From contig CP154954.1 of assembly GCA_039621445.1 (NCBI GenBank), forward strand, positions 71,865,082-71,929,081: a stretch of 64,000 bases of DNA. Reading direction: 5' to 3'. Position 1 is the first letter of the stretch; every line of letters starts with the position of its first letter. Under the pieces are notes generated by a model that saw nothing but the letters and a program-made list of their open reading frames with translations, did no database searches and was not told the origin of the DNA. The DNA comes from Euglena gracilis. Taxonomy: Eukaryota > Euglenida > Euglenophyceae > Euglenales. Positions 63,708-64,000 of this stretch are shown piece after piece. The translations under genes and the position numbers were made by a program.

Positions 63708-64000
63708 GCAGGCGGAAAGGAACCTTTTTTTGTGCATGGAGGATCAGGAACCCAAACAAATGGCCGCATTTGTAGGTCAGGAACAGTTGCGTTGCAAAAA
63801 AGATTTGTCCGGTGTTGTGTTTCGGCCAAAGAAATAGCGCACAAAATGGCGTGGGTTATTCCCCCCCCACATTATGGACAGGGAGCGCGTTGTTAAACGC
63901 TGCGGTAAATGTCGCCAGGGTTATTGCCCACTTGCGGCATTTGTCGTTCATATTAAGAAATTCCCTGGCTGGGCTGTTCTACGGTCACAGACATGGTTCG
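63708..64000 (+). other. No feature seen at the right edge
   Basis: Ordinary-complexity sequence with one C-run at 63861. No complete ORF or splice pair. Confidence 0.4.

Overview
The window is nuclear DNA from a microbial eukaryote, most likely an alga or related protist with a large, loosely packed genome. Coding sequence is a small fraction. What there is comes as short exons, often 40-250 bp, separated by introns of 0.3-3 kb full of G/C homopolymers, microsatellites, minisatellites and small inverted-repeat elements. Several introns fit only if the donor is GC rather than GT, with a G on the exon side (G|GC...AG). Frequent GC-AG introns are known from dinoflagellates and are also reported in haptophytes. 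The interstitial telomere-like repeat here is CCCTAA/TTAGGG, whereas dinoflagellate telomeres studied so far are TTTAGGG, so I do not assign the organism beyond 'protist, probably algal'.

Layout. (1) 1-15 kb, + strand: a GpsA-type NAD(P)-dependent glycerol-3-phosphate dehydrogenase in at least 13 exons. Most junctions are fixed by the protein family alignment and by phase. (2) 15-24 kb: AC repeats, a Pro/Thr/Ser minisatellite and a few orphan exon candidates, the best being 20787-21034, which encodes a membrane segment. (3) 24-29 kb: a C-rich strand with nested tandem duplications. (4) 29.6-45.6 kb, + strand: one long non-LTR retrotransposon-like coding unit. In order it holds an alanine/proline-rich N-terminal region, a CxxC zinc-finger block, an AP-endonuclease-like (EEP) domain, reverse transcriptase (A, B and C motifs, YSDD), RNase H and a C-terminal tail. 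It is broken into GC-rich exon-like blocks by intron-like inserts made mostly of TTA/TTTA/T-rich repeats. At least three of these inserts can be removed with matching phase at consensus splice sites, so it looks like an intron-bearing RT gene rather than an ordinary mobile LINE. (5) 46-64 kb: sparse candidate exons on +, including one with CCCH zinc-finger spacing at 51167, one open 294-bp exon at 48678, and a phase-consistent chain at 57072-60042 possibly ending at 63707. Also here are three small inverted-repeat elements, one of them a non-autonomous Tc1/mariner-like element with 68-bp terminal repeats and a transposase remnant on the minus strand.

The glycerol-3-phosphate dehydrogenase gene supplies glycerol-3-phosphate for glycerolipids, or glycerol as an osmolyte. 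The RT unit is an independent element or a gene derived from one. No functional link between them is visible. No rRNA, tRNA, CRISPR or bacterial operon structure was found.
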